The notes: a model not told the origin generated them from the letters alone. Positions 1 through 8,671 are shown, counted from the stretch's first letter. The stretch: DNA of 32,183 nucleotides from Desulfobacterales bacterium (GCA_022361395.1 JAKSAX010000453.1:1-32183); one strand, 5' to 3'. Program-made: numbers and translations.

Positions 1-935
1 CCTATCCCATCATCGTCAAGGTCTTTCTCACGGGCAAGGTGGGGGTGGCCATCATCATCAGCGTTCTTATCGGCCGCATCCTGGAGCGGTGCGGGTTCAC
101 CGACGCCCTCATGCGTCTGCTGCTGCCCATCACCCGGCTCATCAAGGTCAACTCCAGTGTGCTCATCCCCTCTGTTTACAATATCCTGGGGGATATCAAC
201 GCCGCCGGCCGCATTGCCGGTCCCATCCTGGTCAAGGCAGGGGCCACCAAGGATGAGCAGAAGATCGCCATCTGCACCATGGTCCAGTCCCAGCAGTCCT
301 TTTCCACCTTTATGTTCTCCATAATCGCGCTCACCGCCATTAAGGCAAAGGTGTTTCTCATCATCCTGTTGTCGGTATTTGCTCCCCTGGTCATTGTGCC
401 GGCCCTGCTGAGGCTCGTGCTCTGGCGGGACACAAGGGCCGTGCCCCTGGAGGAGATGCCCACCTTTACCCCGGACACCGGGGTGCTGCCCACCATCTTC
501 GGGGCGGCCCGGGAAGGGGCCGAGCTGCTCTTCCTGCTCATCATCCCGGCTGTGGGTGTCATCTTTGCCATGATCGGTGCCCTGGAGTATGTCGGCATAT
601 GGAAACCCATTGAGAGCGGTCTCACATCCCTGCTCTCCGCCCTGTCCATTGATCCCAAAACCGGTATTGTCTCCATGCTGGCCTCACCCACCCTGGCCAC
701 GGCCCAGCTCAAGGACATCGCCACCACCCTGTCACCGGAACTGGTCATCGGCTCCGTGGTCCTGGCTGCCTCAGGCTTTCCCCTGTCCGTGATCTTCGGC
801 CAGATCCCTGCCATCTGGTCAGATGCCACGGATCTCACCCATTTCGAGGCCATGGGCGCAGCGGTCCTCGGTGCGGTGATGCGGCTGCTCACCGCCGGAC
901 TCGTGGCCACCTTTCTGACCAAACTGCTCCTGTAA
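1..935 (+). CDS. Nucleoside-recognition (Gate) domain membrane protein, 5' partial
   Basis: The reading frame is open from base 3 with no stop upstream, so the gene begins before the window; the GTG at 39 is internal. About 311 residues are visible. They are strongly hydrophobic, with roughly seven to eight membrane segments in two similar halves. The first half carries a conserved polar stretch, SVYNILGDINAAGRIAGPIL, and the second carries SMLASPTLATAQLKDIA. This two-lobed pattern is typical of the nucleoside-recognition/Gate family, which includes nucleoside transporters and spore-maturation-like proteins. The substrate cannot be read from the sequence. The stop at 935 is followed by a GC-rich hairpin at 963-980. 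It is probably an inner-membrane transporter or gate; the family call is fairly secure, the function is not. Confidence 0.75.
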   Translation, partial: YPIIVKVFLTGKVGVAIIISVLIGRILERCGFTDALMRLLLPITRLIKVNSSVLIPSVYNILGDINAAGRIAGPILVKAGATKDEQKIAICTMVQSQQSFSTFMFSIIALTAIKAKVFLIILLSVFAPLVIVPALLRLVLWRDTRAVPLEEMPTFTPDTGVLPTIFGAAREGAELLFLLIIPAVGVIFAMIGALEYVGIWKPIESGLTSLLSALSIDPKTGIVSMLASPTLATAQLKDIATTLSPELVIGSVVLAASGFPLSVIFGQIPAIWSDATDLTHFEAMGAAVLGAVMRLLTAGLVATFLTKLLL

Positions 936-962
936 CAGGAAACACATAAAGGCAATCGAGGA

Positions 963-980
963 GGAGGGCTTGCGCCCTCC
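963..980 (+). terminator. GC-rich hairpin after the Gate-domain gene, possible terminator
   Basis: GGAGGGC and GCCCTCC form a perfect 7-bp stem with a TTGC loop, 27 bases after the stop codon at 935. There is no T tract after it, so intrinsic termination is uncertain. It may instead protect a 3' end. Confidence 0.35.
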
Positions 981-1276
981 GTCCTCCCCACCACCAGCCC
1001 TGCGGTTCCGTACACCTCTGTTCGCGCATTATTTCTATAGCAGTTCTCAAAATCCCAAGATATCAGGCAACTTAACCCCGGCGAACCACGGGTGTTCAGG
1101 CATGTGGCGGGAAGGGGCGGAATGGCGTGAGAAATGCCGGTGTCATGGACTGTAAACCGGTATTTCTCCGCTTCGGAACCGGTCAGGACGACCGGTGGAG
1201 ATTTAATGAAGTCCCCTTCCCGTCACATGCCTCTTCCCTGCCGGCAAACCTTTCTTAAATAAACACTTGTAAAAAA

Positions 1277-1325
1277 TGTAACGGCGTTCTATTTTGTTCA
1301 AAACTAAAAGTATAACGTTGTTACA
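1277..1325 (+). promoter_or_regulatory. Candidate TetR operator (spaced inverted repeat)
   Basis: TGTAACGGCGTT (1277-1288) and AACGTTGTTACA (1314-1325) form an inverted repeat with 10 of 12 positions matching. Each arm is itself partly palindromic (AACG-G-CGTT; TAAC-GTT-GTTA). The pair sits in an AT-rich stretch ending 22 bases before the tetR start, where an autoregulatory operator is expected. Binding by this TetR is inferred from position only. Confidence 0.5.
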
Positions 1326-1347
1326 AAATTTACAACAGGAGACAATA

Positions 1348-2031
1348 ATGAACACCCCCAAAGGAAAAAACCCGGTCGAGAGCAGAAAAAAGGTCATCCG
1401 GGCTGCCACGGCCATTATCCGCGAAAAAGGGATTGGGGCCCTTTCCATGCGGGCCCTTGCCGGGGAATCAAAACTGGCCCTGCGGACGCTGTATAACCTT
1501 TACGAAAACAAGGAAAACGTCATCATCGCGGTATTTGAGCAAGGCACACGGGTTATTGAAGATGCAACAGTCTCGCTCCAGAAGGAAATGGAAGGCGGTC
1601 CCTGGAAAACCGCCTATTACGAGGAATGGATCGGGGCCATCGAACCTATATTCCTGGAGAACCAGGCCCTGCTCAAGCCATCTGTCATAGCGGGGTTTTC
1701 CCTGGGATATCCCTGTTCCGAAAAACTGACCGAAATACACAACAGGCGGATCCGGATGGTGAGAAGAACCCTGGAAATGGCTGCTGACAGGGATCTGATC
1801 CGGCCGGATCTTGACCTGGCAGTCTGCGCGGACCTGGCCTATCACAACTATTTCAACGTGGTGCTCCGGTGGGCCAGGGGAGAGATCGACGACAGGGGGC
1901 TTGTGGTGTGCGGTCGGTATGCCGTGCTTGCCATTTTGCACACATTGATCAATGAGCCTGACCGGCGGGAAAATACAATAAACCTTCTGCGGGAGTTGAA
2001 GGTCGAAGGGGGGAACCGTGAAAGCCGTTAA
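1348..2031 (+). CDS. TetR/AcrR family transcriptional regulator
   Basis: The 227-residue protein has an N-terminal TetR helix-turn-helix at about residues 10-56 (ARAATAIIREKG-like helix 1, then ALSMRALAGESKLALRTLYN and LYENKENVI). This is followed by an all-helical ligand domain with no recognisable ligand signature. The start is the ATG at 1348, preceded at a spacing of 6 by AGGAG (1337-1341); an upstream TTG at 1294 would run through the candidate operator and has no ribosome site. The gene overlaps the next one by 14 bases (2018-2031), so the two are almost certainly co-transcribed and translationally coupled. A local repressor controlling itself and the acylase, induced by a substrate or product of that enzyme, is a reasonable inference. 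Confidence 0.88.
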   Translation: MNTPKGKNPVESRKKVIRAATAIIREKGIGALSMRALAGESKLALRTLYNLYENKENVIIAVFEQGTRVIEDATVSLQKEMEGGPWKTAYYEEWIGAIEPIFLENQALLKPSVIAGFSLGYPCSEKLTEIHNRRIRMVRRTLEMAADRDLIRPDLDLAVCADLAYHNYFNVVLRWARGEIDDRGLVVCGRYAVLAILHTLINEPDRRENTINLLRELKVEGGNRESR

Positions 2032-4399
2032 AATTCTTCTGGTTGTGCTGGCGGGCGTAGGAATTACAGGGGCAGCGGGATTTTATTTCTTTTTCCGGGC
2101 GGCCGTGCCTGAATATAATGGGACGATACACCTTAAGGGGCTGAAGGAAGAGGTGGAGGTCAGGACGGATGACCACGGGGTACCCCATATTTTTGCCCAA
2201 AACAGGGAAGACCTCTACTTTGCCCAGGGATATATTGTTGCCCGGGAACGGATGTTCCAGATGGACATGACCCGGCTGGCCGGCAGGGGGGAACTCTCAT
2301 CCGTGTTTGGGGAACGGACCCTGGAAAAGGACAGGTTCCTGAAAACCGTGGGCTTCTATCGGCACGCCGTCAAAAGCTATCCCTCCCTGCTGCCGGAAAC
2401 CAGGGAGGCGATTGAGGCATTCACCCGGGGGGTGAACAAATACCTGGATACTGTCGAGGTACTGCCCCGGGAGTATTTTTTCCTGAAAACCCGGCCCCGG
2501 CCCTGGGCCCCGGAGGATTCCGTGGCATGCGCCATGCTGATGTCCTACAGCCTGACCCGTTCCAAAAAAGTGGACCTGCTCATGACCAAACTCCTTGACC
2601 AGGCCGGGCCGGAGCTGTTTGAAATGATTTTACCCTCATATCCTGACTTTGCCCCCACACTGACCGGGAAGGGAACCGGTCAGGCCTCCGGAGACCTGAC
2701 TTGGACGGGAAAGGCCGCGGCAGGGACAGGGACCATGGACCTGGATTTTCCCTATCCCATGGATATCGCAGCCAGCAACTGGATGCTCTTTTCCGGGGCC
2801 ATGACCCAATCCGGCAAGGCGCTCTTTGCAGGCAGCCCGGACCTCTCCCCCACCCTGCCCGCACTTTTCTACCTCATGCGCCTCAAGGGCGGGGATATTG
2901 ACGCTGCGGGCGGTGTGCTGCCCGGGGTCCCGGGGATGGGGCCGCTGGGGTTTAACGGCCATTTCGCATACAGCGCGGTCAACGGCCGGGGTGACGAACT
3001 GGATTACTTCATTGAAAAGATCAATCCGGATAACCCGGACCAGTATTTAACCGAAGACGGTTACAGGGATTTCAGGATCATTGAAGAGACCCTGCATGTT
3101 AAATCCGGGGACAAAATCGACACCCGCCCCTTGAAAGTCCGGATCTCCCGCCACGGCCCCATGATATCGGATGTCCTGCCCGATGCCCCGGCCGGCTGCG
3201 CCATGCAGTGGTCTGCCCTGGACCTGCCCGCCGGGGATATAGACGGCTTGATTCAGCTGACCCGGGCGGAGAACTTTGATCAGTTCCGGAAGGCGCTCAG
3301 CCGGGTGAGGACCATCAACCTGAATATCGGTTATGCGGACAGGGAGGGAAATATCGGCTGGCAGTTCACGGCGGCGCCGCCCCTGCGGAAATCCGGAAAA
3401 GGCTCGGTGGCCCGTCCCGGCTGGACCGGGGAATACGACTGGACCGGTTTTGTGCCCTTTGAAGATCTCCCCTTTGACTACAATCCGGGCAGCGGGTATG
3501 TGGCTTCCTTCAACAACGATCCCGGCGGGGTTTCCTATCATCTCACCAACTTTTACCTGTTTGAACGGGCCATCCGCTTTAAAGAAATCATGGAAAAACA
3601 GGCAGACAAACCCATTGATTTTCACCGGCTCAGGGAATTGCAGCTGGATACTGGTTCGACTGTGGCACAACGATGGGCCCCCATGGTGGTTGCGGCCTGC
3701 AGAAAAGATCCGGATCTCGCTCCGGCAGTTAAGCTCCTGTCCGGCTGGGATTATAAAATTGAAACGGACAGCAGCGCAGCCACCCTGTTCAATTACTTCT
3801 ATCTGGAAATGACCGGTGAAACCCTTGTGGACGAGGTTGGTGAAGAATTGTGGAAAAAGGGGTTACGCAGGGAGTACCTCTATTACATCCCGGATCTTCT
3901 GCTCAGCCGTATTGCCATGGAAACGGACCATCCCCTTTATGACGACCGGCGCACCCCGCAGTTAAAGGAGAACCGTGACGATATTATCCGCCGTGCAGCC
4001 GGAAAGACGCTGGATTTTCTTTCCGCCGGCCACGGAGACGCCCCCGGGGACTGGCAATGGGGACAGGTGCACCAGATGGCCTTTGATCACCCCCTGGGCG
4101 GCAAACTGCCCTTCCTGAACCTGGATCCGGTTCCCACCCACGGGTCCCACCACACCATCAACTCCGGTTTCTGGAATCCGGATAAGCCCTTTTCCATGAG
4201 TTCAGGGGGCGTGATCCGGATGATGGTGGATTTCTCCGACATTGAACGCTCAACCTTTATCAGCCCGCCCGGGCAGTCCGGCCATTACCTGAGCCCGTTT
4301 TATGATGACCTGGCCGAGACCTGGGCATCAGGAGGCCAGATCCCGATGCATTTCCTGACAGGCCGGGACCTGCCCAACCTTTTAGCCCTGCTGCCGTAA
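2018..4399 (+). CDS. Penicillin acylase family protein (S45 Ntn hydrolase)
   Basis: This 793-residue protein has the full plan of the penicillin amidase/acylase family, which hydrolyses amide bonds of acylated substrates such as beta-lactams, acyl-homoserine lactones or other N-acyl compounds. An N-terminal hydrophobic segment (residues about 4-26) is a signal peptide or anchor, placing the enzyme in the periplasm or on the inner membrane. The alpha-chain shows the family stretch AQGYIVARERMFQMDMTRLA. The expected autoprocessing site is at AASNWML, leaving Ser253 as the N-terminal nucleophile of the beta-chain. A later conserved Asn region (YVASFNNDPGG) fits the oxyanion/catalytic Asn. Translation starts at a GTG inside the end of tetR with a GGGGG-rich ribosome site. 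The substrate is unknown: quorum-signal quenching is possible but unproven. Confidence 0.88.
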   Translation: MKAVKILLVVLAGVGITGAAGFYFFFRAAVPEYNGTIHLKGLKEEVEVRTDDHGVPHIFAQNREDLYFAQGYIVARERMFQMDMTRLAGRGELSSVFGERTLEKDRFLKTVGFYRHAVKSYPSLLPETREAIEAFTRGVNKYLDTVEVLPREYFFLKTRPRPWAPEDSVACAMLMSYSLTRSKKVDLLMTKLLDQAGPELFEMILPSYPDFAPTLTGKGTGQASGDLTWTGKAAAGTGTMDLDFPYPMDIAASNWMLFSGAMTQSGKALFAGSPDLSPTLPALFYLMRLKGGDIDAAGGVLPGVPGMGPLGFNGHFAYSAVNGRGDELDYFIEKINPDNPDQYLTEDGYRDFRIIEETLHVKSGDKIDTRPLKVRISRHGPMISDVLPDAPAGCAMQWSALDLPAGDIDGLIQLTRAENFDQFRKALSRVRTINLNIGYADREGNIGWQFTAAPPLRKSGKGSVARPGWTGEYDWTGFVPFEDLPFDYNPGSGYVASFNNDPGGVSYHLTNFYLFERAIRFKEIMEKQADKPIDFHRLRELQLDTGSTVAQRWAPMVVAACRKDPDLAPAVKLLSGWDYKIETDSSAATLFNYFYLEMTGETLVDEVGEELWKKGLRREYLYYIPDLLLSRIAMETDHPLYDDRRTPQLKENRDDIIRRAAGKTLDFLSAGHGDAPGDWQWGQVHQMAFDHPLGGKLPFLNLDPVPTHGSHHTINSGFWNPDKPFSMSSGGVIRMMVDFSDIERSTFISPPGQSGHYLSPFYDDLAETWASGGQIPMHFLTGRDLPNLLALLP

Positions 4400-4436
4400 G
4401 TACACCGGGCCTGGCAGCAGACCCGGCGTAAAAAAC

Positions 4437-4474
4437 AAAACCCCCGGCCATTTCCAAACAGCCGGGGGTTTTGC
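4437..4474. terminator. Strong two-way intrinsic terminator between convergent genes
   Basis: AAAACCCCCGGC (4437-4448) pairs perfectly with GCCGGGGGTTTT (4461-4472) around a 12-base loop. The A and T tracts on the two sides make it work in both directions: it ends the acylase transcript on the plus strand and the asd transcript on the minus strand. Confidence 0.9.
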
Positions 4475-4509
4475 TTTTCTTGCTTTTCCAGCGTTTCTCG
4501 CTGCTCTCG

Positions 4510-5616
4510 CTAAAGAATAATATTCAAAATCCGCCGCAGTGGCTCAGCAGCTCCCCACAGCAGCTGATCTCCAACGGAAAAAGCGGTCAGGAAATCATCG
4601 CCAAGGTTCATCTTCCGGATCCGGCCCACAGGCACGGTCAGGGTGCCGGTAACCTTGGCCGGGGTCAGGTCCCTGACGGTATCCTCTTTTGTATTGGGAA
4701 CCACAGAGACCCAGTCATTGTTTTCCGCCAGGGCTGCGCTGATATCATCCAGGGGAACATCCTGTTTCAGTTTGATGGTAAAGGCCTGGGAGTGGCAGCG
4801 CATGGAACCGATGCGGACACATTGGCCGTCAATGGGTACCGGGTTGTCTGAACGGCCCAGGATCTTGTTGGTCTCCACGTAGCCCTTCCACTCTTCCCGG
4901 GTTTGGCCGTTGTCCATGGCCCTGTCGATCCAGGGAATCAGGCTTGCGCCAAGGGGCACGGCCCAGTTGTCCACGGGGAATCCGCCGGACCGGATGGTAT
5001 CGGTGACCTTGCGGTCCAGGTCAAGGATGGCTGAGGCAGGGTCATCCAGGATGGGGGCGGCCTGATCCCCTATGTATCTCATCTGGGACACCAGTTCGGA
5101 CATATTTTTTGCACCGGCACCGGAGGCGGCCTGATAGGTCATGGACGTCAGCCATTCCACCATGTTGTTTTGGAACAACCCGCCAAGGGCCATGAGCATC
5201 AGGGACACCGTGCAATTGCCCCCGATGTAATTTTTTATTCCCCTTGCCAGTCCTTCTTCGATGACGGAGAGGTTTACCGGATCCAGAACGATAATACTCT
5301 GGTCATCCATCCTCAGGGTGGAGGCCGCATCAATCCAATAGCCTTTCCAGTCCCGCTCTTCAAGCCTGGGACGGACAGCCTCGGTATAGGACCCGCCCTG
5401 GCAGGAAAGCACGATATCCATCTCCATGAGGGTGTCGATATCATGGGCATCAATCAGGGCAGGCACGTCCTTGCCCACATCAGGTGCCTTCTGGCCGGCC
5501 TGGGAGGTGGTAAAGAAGACCGGGGTAAACTTATCAAAATCATTTTCCGCCATCATTCTTTCCATCAGCACGGATCCAACCATGCCCCGCCATCCGACCA
5601 TTCCTACTTTTTTCAT
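4510..5616 (-). CDS. asd: Aspartate-semialdehyde dehydrogenase
   Basis: The enzyme reduces aspartyl-4-phosphate to aspartate-4-semialdehyde with NADPH, the branch point to lysine/diaminopimelate, threonine and methionine. The 368-residue protein is close to the gammaproteobacterial Asd throughout: N-terminal Rossmann stretch [14 protein letters not shown], nucleophile Cys135 in GGNCTVSLM, the [13 protein letters not shown] loop, the acid/base His275 in [10 protein letters not shown], and the ending [18 protein letters not shown] [18 protein letters not shown] chose the ATG at 5616 because it starts exactly like known Asd proteins and follows GGAGGAAAGG; an in-frame TTG at 5637 would put that ribosome site inside the gene. 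It stands as a single cytoplasmic gene with its terminator shared with the convergent acylase. No lysine riboswitch is visible in the 128 bases upstream. Confidence 0.96.
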   Translation of the reverse strand: MKKVGMVGWRGMVGSVLMERMMAENDFDKFTPVFFTTSQAGQKAPDVGKDVPALIDAHDIDTLMEMDIVLSCQGGSYTEAVRPRLEERDWKGYWIDAASTLRMDDQSIIVLDPVNLSVIEEGLARGIKNYIGGNCTVSLMLMALGGLFQNNMVEWLTSMTYQAASGAGAKNMSELVSQMRYIGDQAAPILDDPASAILDLDRKVTDTIRSGGFPVDNWAVPLGASLIPWIDRAMDNGQTREEWKGYVETNKILGRSDNPVPIDGQCVRIGSMRCHSQAFTIKLKQDVPLDDISAALAENNDWVSVVPNTKEDTVRDLTPAKVTGTLTVPVGRIRKMNLGDDFLTAFSVGDQLLWGAAEPLRRILNIIL

Positions 5617-5744
5617 CTTCCTTTCCTCCAGAGCCAATAAGGATAATTTGAGTTAAAACTTATTACATACCTGTTTTTTTAAAAAGATACCATAGGCTAT
5701 TTGAAAAATAAACGTTCTTCAACCGGAATTGCCCCTCCCGCGTC

Positions 5745-6167
5745 CTATATAAATCCCCTGGCAGCAGCAGCGGCCTGATCCTGGAATATTGCCATGGCGG
5801 TTTTCATGGACCGGAACCCCAGTTTCTCATAAAACCCCTCTTTACCCGGGTTTGAATACAGGATGATTTTTTTATGCCCCCGGGACAACTCCATCAGCCT
5901 TTTCATAATTCCCTTTCCGATACCGGTTCCCTGGCATTCCGGGTGGACGACCACATCACAGATATAGGCACAGTCGACCCCGTCTGCAAGCGCCCGGCCC
6001 GCCCCTATGAGCTGCCCTCCCCTGAAGGCAAAGCACGTATACCTGCTGTTGCCGAAAACCGTGCGCAGATCTTCAGGCTTTTTATCTCCCAGCGGTGCAA
6101 TTTTATATAGATGTGACACCGTGTTCCAGTCTATGTTTTCCAGGTCAAATTTCCATTCCGCCTTCAT
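5745..6167 (-). CDS. GNAT family N-acetyltransferase
   Basis: The 140-residue protein is a compact single GNAT domain. Motif A is clear: a beta-strand (AYICDVVVHP) followed by the acetyl-CoA pyrophosphate loop Q79-G-T-G-I-G84 and a helix. A Tyr/Phe pair near the end (EGFYEKLGFRS) is the usual motif B and general-acid region. Such proteins transfer an acetyl group from acetyl-CoA to an amine; the acceptor is not predictable. The start ATG at 6167 is well placed behind AAGGAG with 6-7 bases spacing. It lies upstream of asd on the same strand with 128 bases between, so co-transcription is possible but not evident. Confidence 0.88.
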   Translation of the reverse strand: MKAEWKFDLENIDWNTVSHLYKIAPLGDKKPEDLRTVFGNSRYTCFAFRGGQLIGAGRALADGVDCAYICDVVVHPECQGTGIGKGIMKRLMELSRGHKKIILYSNPGKEGFYEKLGFRSMKTAMAIFQDQAAAAARGFI

Positions 6168-6468
6168 TGTCTGCTCCTTTCTCTCTGCGGTTCCGGCACC
6201 CGGGACGGTTATCCGGCCCCCATCCCATTCCCCCTGGCAAATGAAACTTCCATCCGGTCCCGGTCCGGTATCAAAAAAAATGACTATGCCGCAACATTGT
6301 TTTATCCATATTCATATTTATAATTTAAAGAAGCAACATAATTTTAAAAAGCCCATATTGATTGCAGAACGGCGGCAAGTGACACACCTGCCCCGCAAAT
6401 CCGGACCAAAGACCGCTGGCCGGATGCACCCGGTTCGTCCGATAAACTATAGTTACCCAGGAGTCCCC
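6168..6468. other. 301-bp intergenic region between divergent genes
   Basis: This stretch separates the minus-strand acetyltransferase from the plus-strand zincin-Sel1 gene. Apart from the promoter at 6297-6324 and the ribosome site AGGAG at 6459-6463 I see no gene or strong secondary structure. The open frame that runs through it from 6007 is an upstream extension without a start signal and partly antisense to the acetyltransferase. Confidence 0.5.
6297..6324 (+). promoter_or_regulatory. Sigma-70-type promoter for the zincin-Sel1 gene
   Basis: TTGTTT (6297-6302) and a perfect TATAAT (6319-6324) are separated by 16 bases in an AT-rich patch, which stands out from the GC-rich surroundings. 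It would give a leader of about 140 bases before the ATG at 6469. Confidence 0.55.
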
Positions 6469-7683
6469 ATGGACAAAAAACCAGTCACAGATGTCCCTTT
6501 CCTTTTAGAGATCTCTGTACTTATATGTATCTTTCTATTTTCCGGATCTCCGGTGCTCAGTATGAAACTGAGCGACTTGCCGGGGATTGAATTCAAAGGC
6601 ATTAAGATCCAGGCAGCAGAACCGAATCCGGAAAGAGACTTTGACGTAGAGATCGTGGACGGGGATACTGCCGTAAAAAAGATAAAACAGAGTATTGAAC
6701 TGATTTATAAAAAATCCCCTGACCTGGCCCGGATCATTGACACCATCAGGCAGCAGGGAGAGGTCTATATTGTTTATAATCCCAACTACCCCACCAGGGA
6801 GCAGGATTTTTCCATGGTCAGGGTGGCGCTGTTCCTTCCCTTTTACTTCAGCGACCTGCCCCGGAATGCAAAGCGCCCCCTCCCGATTATCGTATCCCGG
6901 CACGGCATTAAATGGCCCATGGAGGAACTGGCTGCGATTATTGTCCACGAACTGGCCGGTCATGGAAATCAATATCTCAAGGGGATGACCGACACGGTCA
7001 GGTCCAGGGAGCTGGAGTGCGATGCCTGGCTTCTTGAGGAGCATGCCTACCAGCAGTTCGGCCTGGATAAATCCACAAAAAAAATGATAGATTTCCGCAA
7101 ACAGATCAGCGGTTATAAGGGCAGGTCAGGACATTGCACCGCATTCCTGAACTACCTGCGCAAATCACACCCGGACAAGATGGCGCTCTATGAGCGGCTG
7201 AACCCGGATGTTCCCGAACTTAGACGGCTCCTGTCAAAGTTCATCTCCCACCTGCACAAATCCGGGGCCAATAAAAAGGCGCTTAAGGCCAAGGCGGAAT
7301 TTATCGAATCCAGGCTTGCCCGGCTGGAAGAGAGCGGTTCCCCTAAAAAGCTGTTCAGCACCGGCATTTATCTGATTGAAGGGGCAGGATATAAACAAAA
7401 CCCTGATCGCGGCATCAGGCTGATCCAGAAAGCCGCTGCCCTGAACCACCTGAAGGCCCAGTATTACCTGGCCATGATCTATTCCTCCGGAAAAGGGGTA
7501 GCCAGGGATAATTCCAAGGCTTACTTCTGGGTTTCCGTTGCAGCAAAGCATGCAGATCCGGAGCACCGGGAATCCATCCGGGCAAAACAGAGCCAGCTTG
7601 CAAAGAATCTAAACAGGGCCACCAGGATCTCCATTGATAAAAAGGTAAAGAAATGGAAAAAAGGACAGCAGTACGACTCCTGA
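6469..7683 (+). CDS. Zincin-like metallopeptidase with Sel1 repeats, exported
   Basis: I do not recognise a named family, but the parts are clear. Residues about 9-30 (FLLEISVLICIFLFSGSPVLS) are a signal peptide or anchor. A zinc site HELAGH follows at residues 160-165 in a helix (AAIIVHELAGHGNQYL). About 18 residues later comes ELECDAW (Glu183/Asp185), the right place for the third ligand of a gluzincin/aspzincin-type protease. The C-terminal 100 residues contain one to two Sel1-like repeats (LIQKAAALNHLKAQYYLAMI, YSSGKGVARDNSKAYFWVSVAA), which usually bind protein partners. The start ATG at 6469 has AGGAG five bases upstream; the frame stays open further upstream but without a start signal. 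The 404-residue protein is probably periplasmic. Proteolytic activity is inferred from the motif. Confidence 0.7.
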   Translation: MDKKPVTDVPFLLEISVLICIFLFSGSPVLSMKLSDLPGIEFKGIKIQAAEPNPERDFDVEIVDGDTAVKKIKQSIELIYKKSPDLARIIDTIRQQGEVYIVYNPNYPTREQDFSMVRVALFLPFYFSDLPRNAKRPLPIIVSRHGIKWPMEELAAIIVHELAGHGNQYLKGMTDTVRSRELECDAWLLEEHAYQQFGLDKSTKKMIDFRKQISGYKGRSGHCTAFLNYLRKSHPDKMALYERLNPDVPELRRLLSKFISHLHKSGANKKALKAKAEFIESRLARLEESGSPKKLFSTGIYLIEGAGYKQNPDRGIRLIQKAAALNHLKAQYYLAMIYSSGKGVARDNSKAYFWVSVAAKHADPEHRESIRAKQSQLAKNLNRATRISIDKKVKKWKKGQQYDS

Positions 7684-7711
7684 TCCTGGCCGCCCTCTTA
7701 CTCATTTTATT

Positions 7712-7740
7712 TTGACAAACAGGCCTGTGTGTGATTTAGC
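7712..7740 (+). promoter_or_regulatory. Candidate promoter for the maoC-acyl-CoA synthetase pair
   Basis: A perfect -35 TTGACA (7712-7717) is followed after 17 bases by a poor -10 TTTAGC (7735-7740). The weak -10 suggests either a regulated promoter needing an activator or a chance match. Confidence 0.4.
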
Positions 7741-7786
7741 AAGGCTTTATAGATTGCGTTTCACCTTCAACCCGGAGTACTGACCT

Positions 7787-8671
7787 ATGAAGCTGAGCAG
7801 CCGCCTGACAGGCACCAGGCTTAAGCCCCACACCGCTGACATATCCTGGCGGCAGACCACCAATTTTGCCGCAGCCGTTTTAGACCGCACCCCTGTTTAT
7901 TTTGATGATACGGGAGAGGCCGGGCTTGTGGCGCCGCCCACCTTTCCCGTGGCCGTGACCTGGCCGGTGCTGAGCCGCCTTGGTGAATTTATCGATTCAG
8001 ATGAGTTCCCCCTGGATGTGCTGCTGACCCAGGTTCACTATACCGAGCACCTGATCATCCACCGGCTGGTCCGGCCGGAAGACCGCCTTACCCTGGATGG
8101 GGAAATCGCCGCTATCCTTCCCCACAGGGCCGGTACCCATGCCGTGATAAAACTCACGGCAACGGACAAAACAGGACACCCCGTGTTCACCGAATATATC
8201 GGTGCCATGCTCAGGGGTGTGGAATGCCGGGGAGAGGCGGGACGGGATGCCCTGCCTGCTCTGCCTGAATTTGACCCTGATGCCGCACCAGCCTGGACAT
8301 CACCCCAGGCCATAGATCCGCTGGCCCCTTATATCTATGACGGGTGTACGGATGTTGAGTTTCCCATACACACCTCGCCGCGGTTTGCCGCCCGGGTCGG
8401 GCTTCCCGGCATTATACTCCAGGGAACGGCCACCCTGGCCTATGCGGTCCGGGATATGGTGGCCCATGAAGCCGGGAACGATCCGGCTGCCGTAAAAGAG
8501 ATTGCCTGCTCCTTCACAGGCATGGTCATGCCGGGCTCGGATATTGAGATCTGCTGCCTGGGTTCCCGGCGGGAGGAAAACCATACCCACCTGTTCTTCG
8601 AAGTCATCAATGCAAAAAATGAAAAAGCCATCCGCAACGGATATATGAAAATCGAAAGGAACCAGTCATGA
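7787..8671 (+). CDS. MaoC-like double hot-dog acyl-CoA dehydratase
   Basis: The 294-residue protein has the two-hot-dog plan of MaoC/FAS1-like (R)-specific enoyl-CoA hydratases and related dehydratases. The N-terminal half (about 1-140) is the degenerate hot-dog. The C-terminal half (about 180-294) holds the hydratase-like stretch FPIHTSPRFAARVGLPGI followed by LQGTATLAYAV, equivalent to the usual NPxH...GxxxxIxHG. The conserved His is present. The catalytic Asp normally five residues before it is Val here, with Asp one position further out, and the usual HG is QG, so activity may be altered. The stop overlaps the start of the acyl-CoA synthetase (ATGA at 8668-8671), so the two act together on an acyl-CoA. 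The start ATG has GGAG nine bases upstream. Confidence 0.75.
   Translation: MKLSSRLTGTRLKPHTADISWRQTTNFAAAVLDRTPVYFDDTGEAGLVAPPTFPVAVTWPVLSRLGEFIDSDEFPLDVLLTQVHYTEHLIIHRLVRPEDRLTLDGEIAAILPHRAGTHAVIKLTATDKTGHPVFTEYIGAMLRGVECRGEAGRDALPALPEFDPDAAPAWTSPQAIDPLAPYIYDGCTDVEFPIHTSPRFAARVGLPGIILQGTATLAYAVRDMVAHEAGNDPAAVKEIACSFTGMVMPGSDIEICCLGSRREENHTHLFFEVINAKNEKAIRNGYMKIERNQS

Larger units (their letters stand above)
936..1347. other. 412-bp intergenic region with several stem-loops
   Basis: No convincing gene lies here; the small open frames lack ribosome sites and have shadow-like composition. The region holds four things. There is a GC hairpin at 963-980. A long stem at 1131-1141/1156-1166 has 11 pairs including one G-T. 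Shorter stems follow at 1168-1176 (CCG-CTT-CGG) and 1179-1184/1192-1197 (ACCGGT twice). From about 1255 the sequence becomes AT-rich and carries the presumed tetR promoter and operator. The block 1116-1197 vaguely resembles parts of a cobalamin riboswitch (see findings), but the match is incomplete. Confidence 0.5.

Noticed and set aside
176..1015. A 279-residue minus-strand open frame opposite the Gate-domain gene
   Set aside because: Composition is rich in Ser, Arg, Pro and Met as expected from reading a GC-rich membrane-protein gene backwards; no domain is visible.
970..1448. Small open frames (plus 970-1155, minus 1203-1448) in the gap before tetR
   Set aside because: They lack ribosome sites, have low-complexity or overlapping content, and the minus one runs through the tetR operator and start.
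5617..5744. A lysine riboswitch upstream of asd
   Set aside because: The space is only 128 bases, AT-rich, and shows none of the multi-helix core expected of a lysine riboswitch.
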